Of a stretch of 64,000 nt of DNA, positions 54,212-62,478 are shown piece by piece. The stretch comes from Sporosarcina cascadiensis. Lineage in GTDB: Bacteria > Bacillota > Bacilli > Bacillales_A > Planococcaceae. The stretch covers positions 1-64,000 of the forward strand of contig NZ_WHVV01000007.1 in assembly GCF_009650995.1 (NCBI RefSeq), given 5' to 3'. Every line of letters starts with the position of its first letter. Positions within the stretch are counted from its first letter, which is position 1. Below the pieces are notes generated by a model, which made no database searches, had not been told where the DNA came from, and worked only from the letters and a program-made list of their open reading frames with translations. The position numbers and the translations under genes are program-made.

Positions 54212-54358
54212 ATGATCACAGGTGGGGCAGATATGATCAGGTTTTCGAATAATATGATCACCCGCGGAGGCTGAATGAGCGACTGACCGGATGGTATGAG
54301 CACGCGGACAGAGTTTATGATCACGAATCAGCGTTGAATGATCATCTGACAGCAAATT
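54212..54358 (+). repeat. Seven-unit 21-bp periodic array, class A
   Basis: Cores at 54212, 54233, 54254, 54275, 54296, 54317 and 54338, exactly 21 nt apart: five ATGATCA, one ATGAGCG and one ATGAGCA. The spacers are AT-richer than in the other arrays and diverged. It lies between the scoAB terminator and the AraC-type regulator gene; the rest of that 470-nt interval shows no gene. Confidence 0.85.
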
Positions 54359-54513
54359 GCACGGGACTCTCGTCTGCAGCCGCGCGAAAAAGTGTCAGTC
54401 CCACACCAACCTGCCTCATCGCCATGACATCAACTATTTTCCTGACGAGCAGTATCAAGTTATCAGGTCAAGTGCTACAATACAGTACAACTACAGCGCG
54501 AGGTGAATGAACC

Positions 54514-55944
54514 GTGAATATACTGCTCCTTATCAAAGACCCGCTCGAAGCGCAAGGTTTAAAATGGCTGCTGACTTCCCAGTGGAACGACATCACAGTC
54601 GAAGTCAGGGACCGTCCCGAAACGCTTCGGACCATTCAAGATGCCTATCTGTACATTGTCGATATGGATTTCATTATGAAGGAAGAAGTGGAGCTTCCTT
54701 CGCACGCAGTCTGGCTGGGTGTTTCTTCTGAACGGACGTTTCAGACAGTTTACAAAGCGCTTTCTCTTAAAGCGGAGGACGTATTGTTCCGGCCTTTTCC
54801 ACCAGAGCGTCTGCTGAAACAAGTACAGCAGATCCGTTTTCATTGGCGCAACGAGAACCCGGCCTTGGCTGAACCTTCCTCGCAGCAAAAAAATCCGATT
54901 TCTTATGAGGATCTGCTCATTCGGGAGACAATACCAGAGCGGCCTGTGGTCATGAGTCTTCTGGCGATTTCTGATCTGGAAGTGCTGGATGTTCTTGTGG
55001 AAAAACTGAAAAGTTACGATTTTCCGGGAGTGTTTCAGGTGTTCCCGTTTTCTGATCATGTGCTCGTCATTCATCAGCTAGAAGATATGCAGCTGCTGAA
55101 CGAAGCCTATCGTATGTTTTTTTCGCAGTGGAAGCTGCATTATGAGACGCTGCTGACGATTTATCTTTATGCGGCGGAAGAACAATTGAGCTTCCGCGAG
55201 TTCTATAAAAAAATGAGATTGTTCCATGAACGGATTTTTTATGATGGGTATGATATTCTCACGCAAGTTGAAGAAGACTTTCAATGGAAGGAACTTGATC
55301 CGTTTCTGTCGCCAATCGATCAGCAAAAGTGGATTGAAATGCTCGAGAAACAGCAGTTGGTCAAGATTCGTGAATGGCTGGAGTACGACTTCTTGACGCT
55401 TGAGCCGCCATTTCCGAATCCCGAGATGGTGCGTGTCAGACTGACGAGTATACTGGCGCAGATTCGGCGTTATATGACGGCGAACTCATTGCAGTCAAAT
55501 AAACTGGAGCAGGCCTACCATGCGCTGTTCTATAAAACAGTCCGGGAACCTGTGGTCTATGACATTGTTCAGTCATTTATTGCATTCAGCGGTGAATTAA
55601 TCCGTACTTCGAAAGATTTATCCACTTCTCAGTACTTTGCAGAAAAAGTGAAGGAACGCATGCTGATGAATTATTGGGACTCTGCCTGGAATCTGGCGGA
55701 CTGTGCAGATGAAATGAAGCTACATAAGAGTACACTGAGCCGTAAGTATGCAAAAGAAGCAGGAGAACCTTTCAGTGAGACATTGCTTGGAATCCGCATT
55801 GAACAGGCCAAACGTTTATTGAAGGAAACCGATTTATCCATAGCGGAAGTGGCTGAGACATCTGGATTCTCGCATCCTGCCTATTTCAGCAAACGTTTTA
55901 AAGAAACAACTGAGCGGACACCATATGAATATAGGCAATCGTAA
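54514..55944 (+). CDS. AraC-family regulator with receiver-like N-terminus
   Basis: A 476-residue regulator. Residues 1-110 resemble a response-regulator receiver (MNILLLIKDPLEAQGLKWLL; an Asp in VDMDF), but the lysine and flanking acidic residues are not clear, so it may not be phosphorylated. The C-terminal 100 residues are an AraC DNA-binding domain (NLADCADEMKLHKSTLSRKY, SIAEVAETSGFSHPAYFSKR). GTG start with GAGGTGA upstream. Its position directly ahead of hutU suggests it activates the hut genes (inference). Confidence 0.8.
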   Translation: MNILLLIKDPLEAQGLKWLLTSQWNDITVEVRDRPETLRTIQDAYLYIVDMDFIMKEEVELPSHAVWLGVSSERTFQTVYKALSLKAEDVLFRPFPPERLLKQVQQIRFHWRNENPALAEPSSQQKNPISYEDLLIRETIPERPVVMSLLAISDLEVLDVLVEKLKSYDFPGVFQVFPFSDHVLVIHQLEDMQLLNEAYRMFFSQWKLHYETLLTIYLYAAEEQLSFREFYKKMRLFHERIFYDGYDILTQVEEDFQWKELDPFLSPIDQQKWIEMLEKQQLVKIREWLEYDFLTLEPPFPNPEMVRVRLTSILAQIRRYMTANSLQSNKLEQAYHALFYKTVREPVVYDIVQSFIAFSGELIRTSKDLSTSQYFAEKVKERMLMNYWDSAWNLADCADEMKLHKSTLSRKYAKEAGEPFSETLLGIRIEQAKRLLKETDLSIAEVAETSGFSHPAYFSKRFKETTERTPYEYRQS

Positions 55945-55992
55945 GAATAGACATATTTGATTGATAATACACATAAATCGGTGGCAACATAG

Positions 55993-56085
55993 TATAATTG
56001 AAAACGTTTTCCTTTAATTAATGTAAATATAATATAAAATGAACAATAAAATATAAAGATGCAAGCGGTTTCTTCATAGTATACT
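55993..56085 (+). promoter_or_regulatory. hut promoter region with two cre-like sites
   Basis: TATAAT at 55993 is followed at once by TGAAAACGTTTTCC (55999-56012), a near-consensus CcpA site. A second cre-like sequence, TGCAAGCGGTTTCT (56060-56073), precedes TATACT at 56080. Neither -10 has a convincing -35, which fits activation by the AraC-type regulator. Carbon catabolite repression of the hut genes is expected. Confidence 0.6.
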
Positions 56086-56113
56086 AAGAGTAACTTATGA
56101 GGAGGTTTTTCAC

Positions 56114-57796
56114 ATGACAAATACATCGACTAATATTGCAGCAGAAAAAGTAATCCACTATACAGGTACAGAGCTTCATACAAAAGGCTGGCAGCAGGAA
56201 GCAGCACTTCGTATGCTCATGAATAACTTACACCCTGACGTTGCAGAGCATCCGGATAAATTGGTTGTATACGGAGGAATCGGTAAAGCAGCTCGTAACT
56301 GGGAAAGCTTTGATGCGATTGTCCGTTCATTGAAAGAATTAGAAAATGACGAGACATTGCTTGTACAGTCAGGGAAACCTGTTGTTGTATTCAAAACTCA
56401 TGAAAATGCACCTCGCGTATTGATCGCTAACTCAAATATCGTGCCGGCGTATGCAAACTGGGATACGTTCCACGAGCTGGATAAAAAAGGTTTGATGATG
56501 TACGGTCAGATGACAGCAGGAAGCTGGATCTACATCGGTTCTCAAGGGATCGTGCAAGGAACTTATGAAACATTTGCAGAGCTTGCAAACCAGCACTTCG
56601 GCGGCTCATTAAAAGGAACTATCACAGTAACAGCAGGCCTCGGCGGAATGGGCGGCGCTCAGCCACTATCCGTAACAATGGCTGGCGGTGTTTGTATCGG
56701 AATCGACGTAGATGAGACACGTATCGACCGTCGTATAGAAACTCGCTATACAGACGTTAAGACTAATTCATTGGACGAAGCAATTCGTATTGCAGAAGAA
56801 GCAAAAGCAGAAGGCAAAGCGTTGTCTATCGGTCTAGTAGGAAATGCGGCTGATATTCTTCCTGAAATGATCGAAAAAGGATTTATCCCGGATGTATTGA
56901 CTGACCAGACATCTGCCCACGATCCATTAAACGGCTACCTACCGTCTAAGATGACAATGGAAGAAGGAGCGAAACTTCGCGAATCAAATCCTGAAGAATA
57001 TGTTGCTCTGGCTAAGAAATCTATGGCGCAGCACGTATCGGCAATGGTGGAAATGATGGATAAAGGCGCAATTACATTCGACTACGGAAACAATATTCGT
57101 CAAGTTGCATTGGATGAAGGCGTAAAGCGTGCATTTGATTTCCCTGGATTTGTTCCTGCATATATCCGTCCTCAGTTCTGTGAAGGTAAAGGACCTTTCC
57201 GCTGGGTAGCTCTTTCAGGAGATCCGGAAGATATCCGCAAAACTGATGAAGTGATCCTTCGTGAATTCAGCTATAACACACATCTTTGCAACTGGATCAA
57301 AATGGCGCAAGAAAAAATTCAATTCCAAGGCCTGCCTGCCCGTATTTGCTGGTTAGGTTACGGCGAGCGTGCACGTTTCGGTAAAATCATCAATGATATG
57401 GTAGCAAGCGGCGAATTGAGCGCACCGATTGTCATCGGACGCGACCACTTGGATTCAGGATCTGTTTCTTCACCAAACCGTGAAACAGAATCCATGAAAG
57501 ACGGTTCAGACGTAGTATCTGACTGGCCGATCCTGAACGCAATGATCAACGCAGTCGGCGGAGCAACTTGGGTTTCTCTTCACCACGGCGGCGGCGTAGG
57601 CATGGGGTATTCCCAGCACGCAGGTATGGTTATTGTCGCAGACGGAACGAAAGAAGCAGAAGCACGCCTGGAGCGCGTATTGACAACAGATCCGGGTATG
57701 GGTGTTGTCCGTCACGCGGATGCAGGCTATGATATTGCAATTCAAACAGCAAAGGAAAAAGGAATTAAAATGCCGATGTTGGAAGGTGGAAAATAA
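56114..57796 (+). CDS. hutU: Urocanate hydratase
   Basis: A 560-residue enzyme converting urocanate to imidazolonepropionate in histidine breakdown. The NAD-binding GLGGMG is at 175-180. C-terminal signatures [14 protein letters not shown] and [16 protein letters not shown] are intact. Length is full. The ATG has GAGGAGG 10 nt upstream, and the stop codon is directly followed by hutI. Confidence 0.96.
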   Translation: MTNTSTNIAAEKVIHYTGTELHTKGWQQEAALRMLMNNLHPDVAEHPDKLVVYGGIGKAARNWESFDAIVRSLKELENDETLLVQSGKPVVVFKTHENAPRVLIANSNIVPAYANWDTFHELDKKGLMMYGQMTAGSWIYIGSQGIVQGTYETFAELANQHFGGSLKGTITVTAGLGGMGGAQPLSVTMAGGVCIGIDVDETRIDRRIETRYTDVKTNSLDEAIRIAEEAKAEGKALSIGLVGNAADILPEMIEKGFIPDVLTDQTSAHDPLNGYLPSKMTMEEGAKLRESNPEEYVALAKKSMAQHVSAMVEMMDKGAITFDYGNNIRQVALDEGVKRAFDFPGFVPAYIRPQFCEGKGPFRWVALSGDPEDIRKTDEVILREFSYNTHLCNWIKMAQEKIQFQGLPARICWLGYGERARFGKIINDMVASGELSAPIVIGRDHLDSGSVSSPNRETESMKDGSDVVSDWPILNAMINAVGGATWVSLHHGGGVGMGYSQHAGMVIVADGTKEAEARLERVLTTDPGMGVVRHADAGYDIAIQTAKEKGIKMPMLEGGK

Positions 57797-59050
57797 TTGA
57801 AACCTGTATGGATTAAACACGCAAAAGAACTGGCAACGATTGCCGGAGTAAATGGACCGCGTAAAGGCAAAGACATGTCCGACTTGGCAATTATTGAGGA
57901 CGGCAGTGTCTGGATCGAAGACGGTAAAATTGCTGCGGTAGGCACTACGGCAGAATTGGAAGCGCAATATGCCGACCGTGCAAATGAAGCAGATGTAGTG
58001 GACGCGACAGGACGCCTGGTAACACCGGGCCTTGTCGATCCTCACACGCATATTGTCTACGGGGGCAGCCGCGAGCGCGAGTTTGAAATGCGCCTCGAAG
58101 GTTCCACGTATATGGACATCATGAATGCGGGCGGCGGAATTCACGCAACGTCCCGCATGACACGTGAAGCAACGGAAGACGAATTGGTGGAGCAGGCCGG
58201 ACGCCGTTTGGATTCATTTGCAAAACACGGTGTCACGACAGTAGAAGGCAAGAGTGGCTACGGTCTTGATTTGGAGACGGAGCTGAAGCAATTGCGTGCT
58301 GCAAAGCGTTTGAATGAACAGCATGCCGTTGAAATTGTTCCGACATTCATGGGTGCTCACGCGGTACCGACGGATTATAAAGGTAAAGAAGATGAGTTCG
58401 TTGACCTGGTTGTCAATGAAATGCTGCCGGTCGTAGCAGAAGAAAAACTGGCCATCTTCAATGATGTGTTCTGTGAACTGGATGTATTCACACCTGAACA
58501 GTCCGAACGCATATTGGAAGCAGGGAAAAAGCTTGGCTTGATTCCGAAGATCCACGCGGATGAAATTGCTTCATACGGCGGCGCGGAACTGGCTGCTAAA
58601 GTGGGCGCCATTTCAGCAGAACACTTATTGAAAGCATCTGAACAAGGCATTAAAGATATGGCGGAAGCCGGCGTAATTGCCTGCCTGCTGCCTGCGACCG
58701 CACTGTATTTACGTGAAGAAGCAGCGCAGGGCCGTCATATGATTGATTCCGGAATGGCAGTGGCAATTTCCACTGACTGCAACCCGGGTTCTTCTCCGAC
58801 AACTTCCATGCCGCTTGTAATGAATTTGGCTTGCATTTCGATGCGCATGACGCCTGCAGAAGCGTTAGTTGCCGCAACGATCAACGCAGCCAGTGCGATT
58901 AAAGTAGAAGACCGCGCAGGTTCATTGGAAGTAGGAAAGCAGGGAGATGTCGTGATGTGGGACATCGGCAGCTATCAGGAATTGCAGTATCTGTTCGGTG
59001 TCAATCATGTAGATAAGGTTTGGAAAGAAGGCCGCAAGATTGTAGGCTGA
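57797..59050 (+). CDS. hutI: Imidazolonepropionase
   Basis: A 417-residue amidohydrolase that opens the imidazolone ring to formiminoglutamate. Metal ligands in DPHTHIVYGG and in HADEIAS, and the conserved DCNPGSSPT near residue 325. TTG start immediately after the hutU stop, with a GGAAGGTGG site in the hutU end. hutH and hutG are not in this window. Confidence 0.95.
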   Translation: MKPVWIKHAKELATIAGVNGPRKGKDMSDLAIIEDGSVWIEDGKIAAVGTTAELEAQYADRANEADVVDATGRLVTPGLVDPHTHIVYGGSREREFEMRLEGSTYMDIMNAGGGIHATSRMTREATEDELVEQAGRRLDSFAKHGVTTVEGKSGYGLDLETELKQLRAAKRLNEQHAVEIVPTFMGAHAVPTDYKGKEDEFVDLVVNEMLPVVAEEKLAIFNDVFCELDVFTPEQSERILEAGKKLGLIPKIHADEIASYGGAELAAKVGAISAEHLLKASEQGIKDMAEAGVIACLLPATALYLREEAAQGRHMIDSGMAVAISTDCNPGSSPTTSMPLVMNLACISMRMTPAEALVAATINAASAIKVEDRAGSLEVGKQGDVVMWDIGSYQELQYLFGVNHVDKVWKEGRKIVG

Positions 59051-59055
59051 TTCAT

Positions 59056-59102
59056 AAAATACTGTGGAGACATGCCGTGTCATGTCTTCACAGTATTTTT
59101 CC
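59056..59102 (+). terminator. Intrinsic terminator after hutI
   Basis: AAATACTGTG-AGACATG pairs with CATGTCT-CACAGTATTT and is followed by TT. Located between hutI and the YjiH-type gene, it could allow partial readthrough. Confidence 0.8.
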
Positions 59103-59141
59103 CAATTAGTTAATAGTTAATAGATCAGAGGGGGAATAGAT

Positions 59142-60461
59142 ATGCAACAGGTGAAAGAGAAGACAACGAGTAAGACGACCCCGGGCATGTGGAAGTTTTT
59201 CTTATACAGCGCAATTGGCGGATTTATGTTTTTTGTTCCGGTGACTATCGGAGGGAAGAATTCAATTATGCTGGATCATATAGTCAGCTTTATTCAAGAG
59301 AATGTAAGCGCTGTCCTGCCGTACTATGCGTTAGTGCTTTTATTGGCGGGGGCAGTTTATCCATTTGTTTCAGGAACATGGAAAAAATCTTCGGTGGATA
59401 TAATCTTCTCGTTCTTTAAAGTAATTGGACTGGGTGTCGGTATACTTCTCATTTTCAACATCGGACCCGCGTGGCTGTTCGATCCCGATATGGGACCGTT
59501 TTTGCTCAATAAGTTAGTAATTCCAGTCGGCCTTCTGGTTCCGATCGGTGCGATATTCTTGGCGCTGCTCGTCAGCTACGGTTTATTGGAATTCATCGGT
59601 GTGCTGATGCAGCCCGTTATGCGTCCGTTGTGGAAGACTCCGGGACGTTCAGCGGTTGATGCCGTTGCTTCATTTGTCGGCTCCTATTCTTTAGGACTCC
59701 TGATCACAAATCGCGTCTATAAAGAAGGGAAATATACAGCGAAAGAAGCAGCGATCATTGCAACAGGCTTCTCCACTGTGTCTGCAACATTCATGGTAGT
59801 CGTTGCAAAAACATTGGATATCATGAGCATGTGGAATCTGTACTTCTGGATTACATTGGTGGTTACGTTCATTGTAACGGGTATTACAGTACGCATCTGG
59901 CCGCTGGCTTCTATGAAAGATGAGTATTATGAAGGGTCTACACCCCAGCCAGAAATGAAACCGGAGGGCAGCCGTTTTGCTGCTGCATGGAGTGAAGCGA
60001 TGGAAACGGTTTCAGGAGCTCCGGGGATTGCGAAAAATATTTGGATTAACCTGAAAGACGGATTGTTGATGACGATGGCTATTTTGCCGTCGATTCTGTC
60101 TATTGGCTTACTTGGACTGGTGCTGGCAGAATTTACGCCGGTATTTGATTGGATTGGTTATATCTTCTATCCGTTCACGTATTTAATGCAGGTGCCTGAA
60201 CCGATGCTGGTAGCGAAAGCAAGTGCACTCGGCATCGCTGAAATGTTCTTGCCTGCTTTGCTTGTTGCTAAATCTGCATTGATTTCGAAGTTCATCGTTG
60301 CAGTGGTTTCAGTATCGGGTATCATTTTCTTCTCTGCGCTCGTTCCTTGTATCGTCGCGACAGAGATTCCGGTTTCTATCCCTAAGTTAATCGTCATTTG
60401 GGTCCAACGTGTGATTTTGACAATTATTATTGTGACACCGATTGCGTTTTTGGTGCTGTAA
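59142..60461 (+). CDS. YjiH-family membrane protein (nucleoside-recognition/Gate domain)
   Basis: A 439-residue membrane protein with about ten helices. KFFLYSAIGGFMFFVPVTIG at the N-terminus and the two Gate-like halves (GSYSLGLLITNRVYKEGKYT; ASALGIAEMFLPALLVAKSA) are typical of YjiH. Its biochemical role is not established; many members lie with hut genes in Bacillales, so transport of histidine, urocanate or a product is suggested by context only. GGGGGAA stands upstream of the ATG. Confidence 0.82.
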   Translation: MQQVKEKTTSKTTPGMWKFFLYSAIGGFMFFVPVTIGGKNSIMLDHIVSFIQENVSAVLPYYALVLLLAGAVYPFVSGTWKKSSVDIIFSFFKVIGLGVGILLIFNIGPAWLFDPDMGPFLLNKLVIPVGLLVPIGAIFLALLVSYGLLEFIGVLMQPVMRPLWKTPGRSAVDAVASFVGSYSLGLLITNRVYKEGKYTAKEAAIIATGFSTVSATFMVVVAKTLDIMSMWNLYFWITLVVTFIVTGITVRIWPLASMKDEYYEGSTPQPEMKPEGSRFAAAWSEAMETVSGAPGIAKNIWINLKDGLLMTMAILPSILSIGLLGLVLAEFTPVFDWIGYIFYPFTYLMQVPEPMLVAKASALGIAEMFLPALLVAKSALISKFIVAVVSVSGIIFFSALVPCIVATEIPVSIPKLIVIWVQRVILTIIIVTPIAFLVL

Positions 60462-60469
60462 AATAGATA

Positions 60470-60513
60470 AGTTCTTGCGAAAGCTCATTAAACTTTCGCA
60501 AGGGCTTTTTTTG
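60470..60513 (+). terminator. Intrinsic terminator
   Basis: A perfect CTTGCGAAAG/CTTTCGCAAG stem followed by GGCTTTTTTT. Confidence 0.85.
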
Positions 60514-60691
60514 TCTGTAATTCAATATACCTATCGTTTGCTGTCTACTATACTGTTATTAAATAAATAGCAAGCAGTATTTTACTGCATTTCAAAAGAC
60601 GAATGAAGTTTCCTGTATGAATACCGAAAATTTCTTTTACTCTATTAATACTATTGCTGCAAAGTTGTTGGATATACAGGTTAAATTACGT

Positions 60692-60716
60692 GTTTACTAT
60701 TTTGTCTAATGGGTAG
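60692..60716 (+). promoter_or_regulatory. Possible sigma-B-type promoter
   Basis: GTTTAC and GGGTAG separated by 13 nt resemble the GTTTAA/GGGTAT consensus of the general stress sigma factor. It lies about 55 nt before the start of the next gene. This is the only strong candidate in the 310-nt interval. Confidence 0.4.
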
Positions 60717-60771
60717 TTCGAAGTTAAGGGGCATAATTCCCTTCTATTTTACGTAGGAAGGAGGTGTAGGT

Positions 60772-62454
60772 TTGAGGAATGGAAAAATAATCTTTTGGAC
60801 TATACTATTTGTCTGTGCTTTACCTGCTGTTATGCATGGTCAGGAGACAGAGGAAGTAGAGCAGAAGGCAGATCAAAGACATACCGGGATCATCTCAGGA
60901 CTTGTCAACACGGTAACAAAAACGGTTGACAATACTGGAGAAGTAGTCAAACAAACAGTAGAAGCGACAAGCAAGACACTTCAGCAGACTGCAGACTTTG
61001 CAGGGGAAACTGTTAAAACGATTGCCGGGCCGCCTTCGGAGAAGCCAGTAACCGAGGCGGTTGGGCGAACAGCAGACTTTGTCCGGGAAACCGTTGAAGC
61101 GGTTCAGCCGGCTGTCAACAAGACCACTGAAACTGTTCAGCAGACTGTGAAAGACACAGCAGGAGTTACAAAAGAACTGCCTGAAATTCCAGTTGTCACG
61201 CCTGTGGTAGAAGAAACGGTACAAGCCGTAAGTGAAACGGTGGGGAATACTGCTGATTATGTGGATCAAACAACAGATGCAGTGAAGTCACTTGATGAAA
61301 AACCGGTACAGCAAGTGCTGAAAAATACAGGCGGGCTGGTGAGTGACACGGTGGAGACTGCGGTTCCTGTAGTTGAAACGACTACAAATACTGTAGAGTC
61401 TGTATCAAATGCAGTGACAGAAGCGGTCAATGAAGTTCCTGTCGTTTCAAATACTGCGCCAGTCATCGAAGAAACTGTTTCGTTTACAGTAGACACGCTG
61501 AACCGCACAGCTGCGACGGTCCATAAAGTGGTGCAGAATGTGACAACACCGACTGAAAAGCCGATACGGCAGACTTTGAAGGATACGGCAGCTTTAATTA
61601 ATGAAACCCTAAGCGGTACGGTGCCTGTAGTCGAGAAAACGACAGATCTGGTGAAAGATACGCTGCAGGAAGTTACACAGACAACAGAAAAGTTACCGGA
61701 AATCCCTGTAGTCACTCCTGTTGTCGGCCAAGTGACTGAACACCTAAACGGCCAGGACGATCAAGTGAAAGATGTCACGGATCAAACGGTTACGGAGACA
61801 GTTGGGCAAACGAATGAAATCATTCAGCCGGCAGTCGGCAATCCGCAATATAAACCATCAGAAAAACCGTCATCAGCAACTCAGCCCGTTAAGCCTGCAG
61901 ATCAGGTGAAGCCAGCTGAAAAAGCTGAACAGATACCAATGGTCCCTGTACAACAATCAACTGTTCATTCGCAACAGGATACCGAGAAACTTGTAAATGA
62001 ATCATCTGAAAAACTGGTGAAGGAAGAAATTGAAAAGAAAGCGGCCGGTAAAAATGTTTTGCAGCGGCTGGAAGCATTCGAGCTGTTCACAGAACAACAG
62101 GAACGCGCGCCTGTGTTATCTGACTCTTCATTTAGAGTGGAACTGTCTGAAATGAATGCTGAGGATCGTCAAAATCAAGTAACCGGTCAGCTGATTCCAC
62201 CAGTGAAAGAAAACCAAGCTTCAGCAGCTGAAACACCGGCAATTGTTGTCACGTCAAGTTCATCGACCGCAGTATCTGCAGCAAACGGTTCACATATCGA
62301 TGTGAGTGCGGGATTGTGGAGTGAACAATTGCAGGCGGTTCGGACAATCAGTACACGATGGTATGCAGAACACATACTGGGCAAGCTCCAGTGGACTCAT
62401 CCGCCTCCTGGACAGCCGCCCCAGGCAACTCCTTTTTTATACGTTAGTATCTAA
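60772..62454 (+). CDS. Secreted repetitive Thr/Val-rich protein
   Basis: A 560-residue exported protein of low complexity. Residues 1-24 form a signal peptide. Residues 40-340 consist of degenerate repeats rich in Thr, Val and Glu with recurring TVxxTxxxV patterns (VTKTVDNTGEVVKQTVE; LPEIPVVTPVVEETV repeated later), suggesting amphipathic helices or an extended fibre. A Pro-rich part and a C-terminal PPPGQPPQATPFLY follow, with no LPXTG sorting motif. Family unknown. TTG start with AAGGAGGTG upstream. It heads a pair with the next secreted repeat protein, 24 nt away. Confidence 0.75.
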   Translation: MRNGKIIFWTILFVCALPAVMHGQETEEVEQKADQRHTGIISGLVNTVTKTVDNTGEVVKQTVEATSKTLQQTADFAGETVKTIAGPPSEKPVTEAVGRTADFVRETVEAVQPAVNKTTETVQQTVKDTAGVTKELPEIPVVTPVVEETVQAVSETVGNTADYVDQTTDAVKSLDEKPVQQVLKNTGGLVSDTVETAVPVVETTTNTVESVSNAVTEAVNEVPVVSNTAPVIEETVSFTVDTLNRTAATVHKVVQNVTTPTEKPIRQTLKDTAALINETLSGTVPVVEKTTDLVKDTLQEVTQTTEKLPEIPVVTPVVGQVTEHLNGQDDQVKDVTDQTVTETVGQTNEIIQPAVGNPQYKPSEKPSSATQPVKPADQVKPAEKAEQIPMVPVQQSTVHSQQDTEKLVNESSEKLVKEEIEKKAAGKNVLQRLEAFELFTEQQERAPVLSDSSFRVELSEMNAEDRQNQVTGQLIPPVKENQASAAETPAIVVTSSSSTAVSAANGSHIDVSAGLWSEQLQAVRTISTRWYAEHILGKLQWTHPPPGQPPQATPFLYVSI

Positions 62455-62469
62455 CTAATAAAAAAGGAG
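62428..62469 (+). promoter_or_regulatory. Ribosome-site-sequestering hairpin
   Basis: CTCCTTTTTTAT (62429-62440), in the last codons of the first gene, pairs exactly over 12 bp with ATAAAAAAGGAG (62458-62469), which is the ribosome site of the next gene. An inner stem GTTAG/CTAAC (62443-62455) extends it. The stop codon of the first gene lies inside the hairpin, so ribosomes reaching it would open the structure. Translational coupling is the likely result. Confidence 0.7.
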
Positions 62470-62478
62470 AGAACAAAC

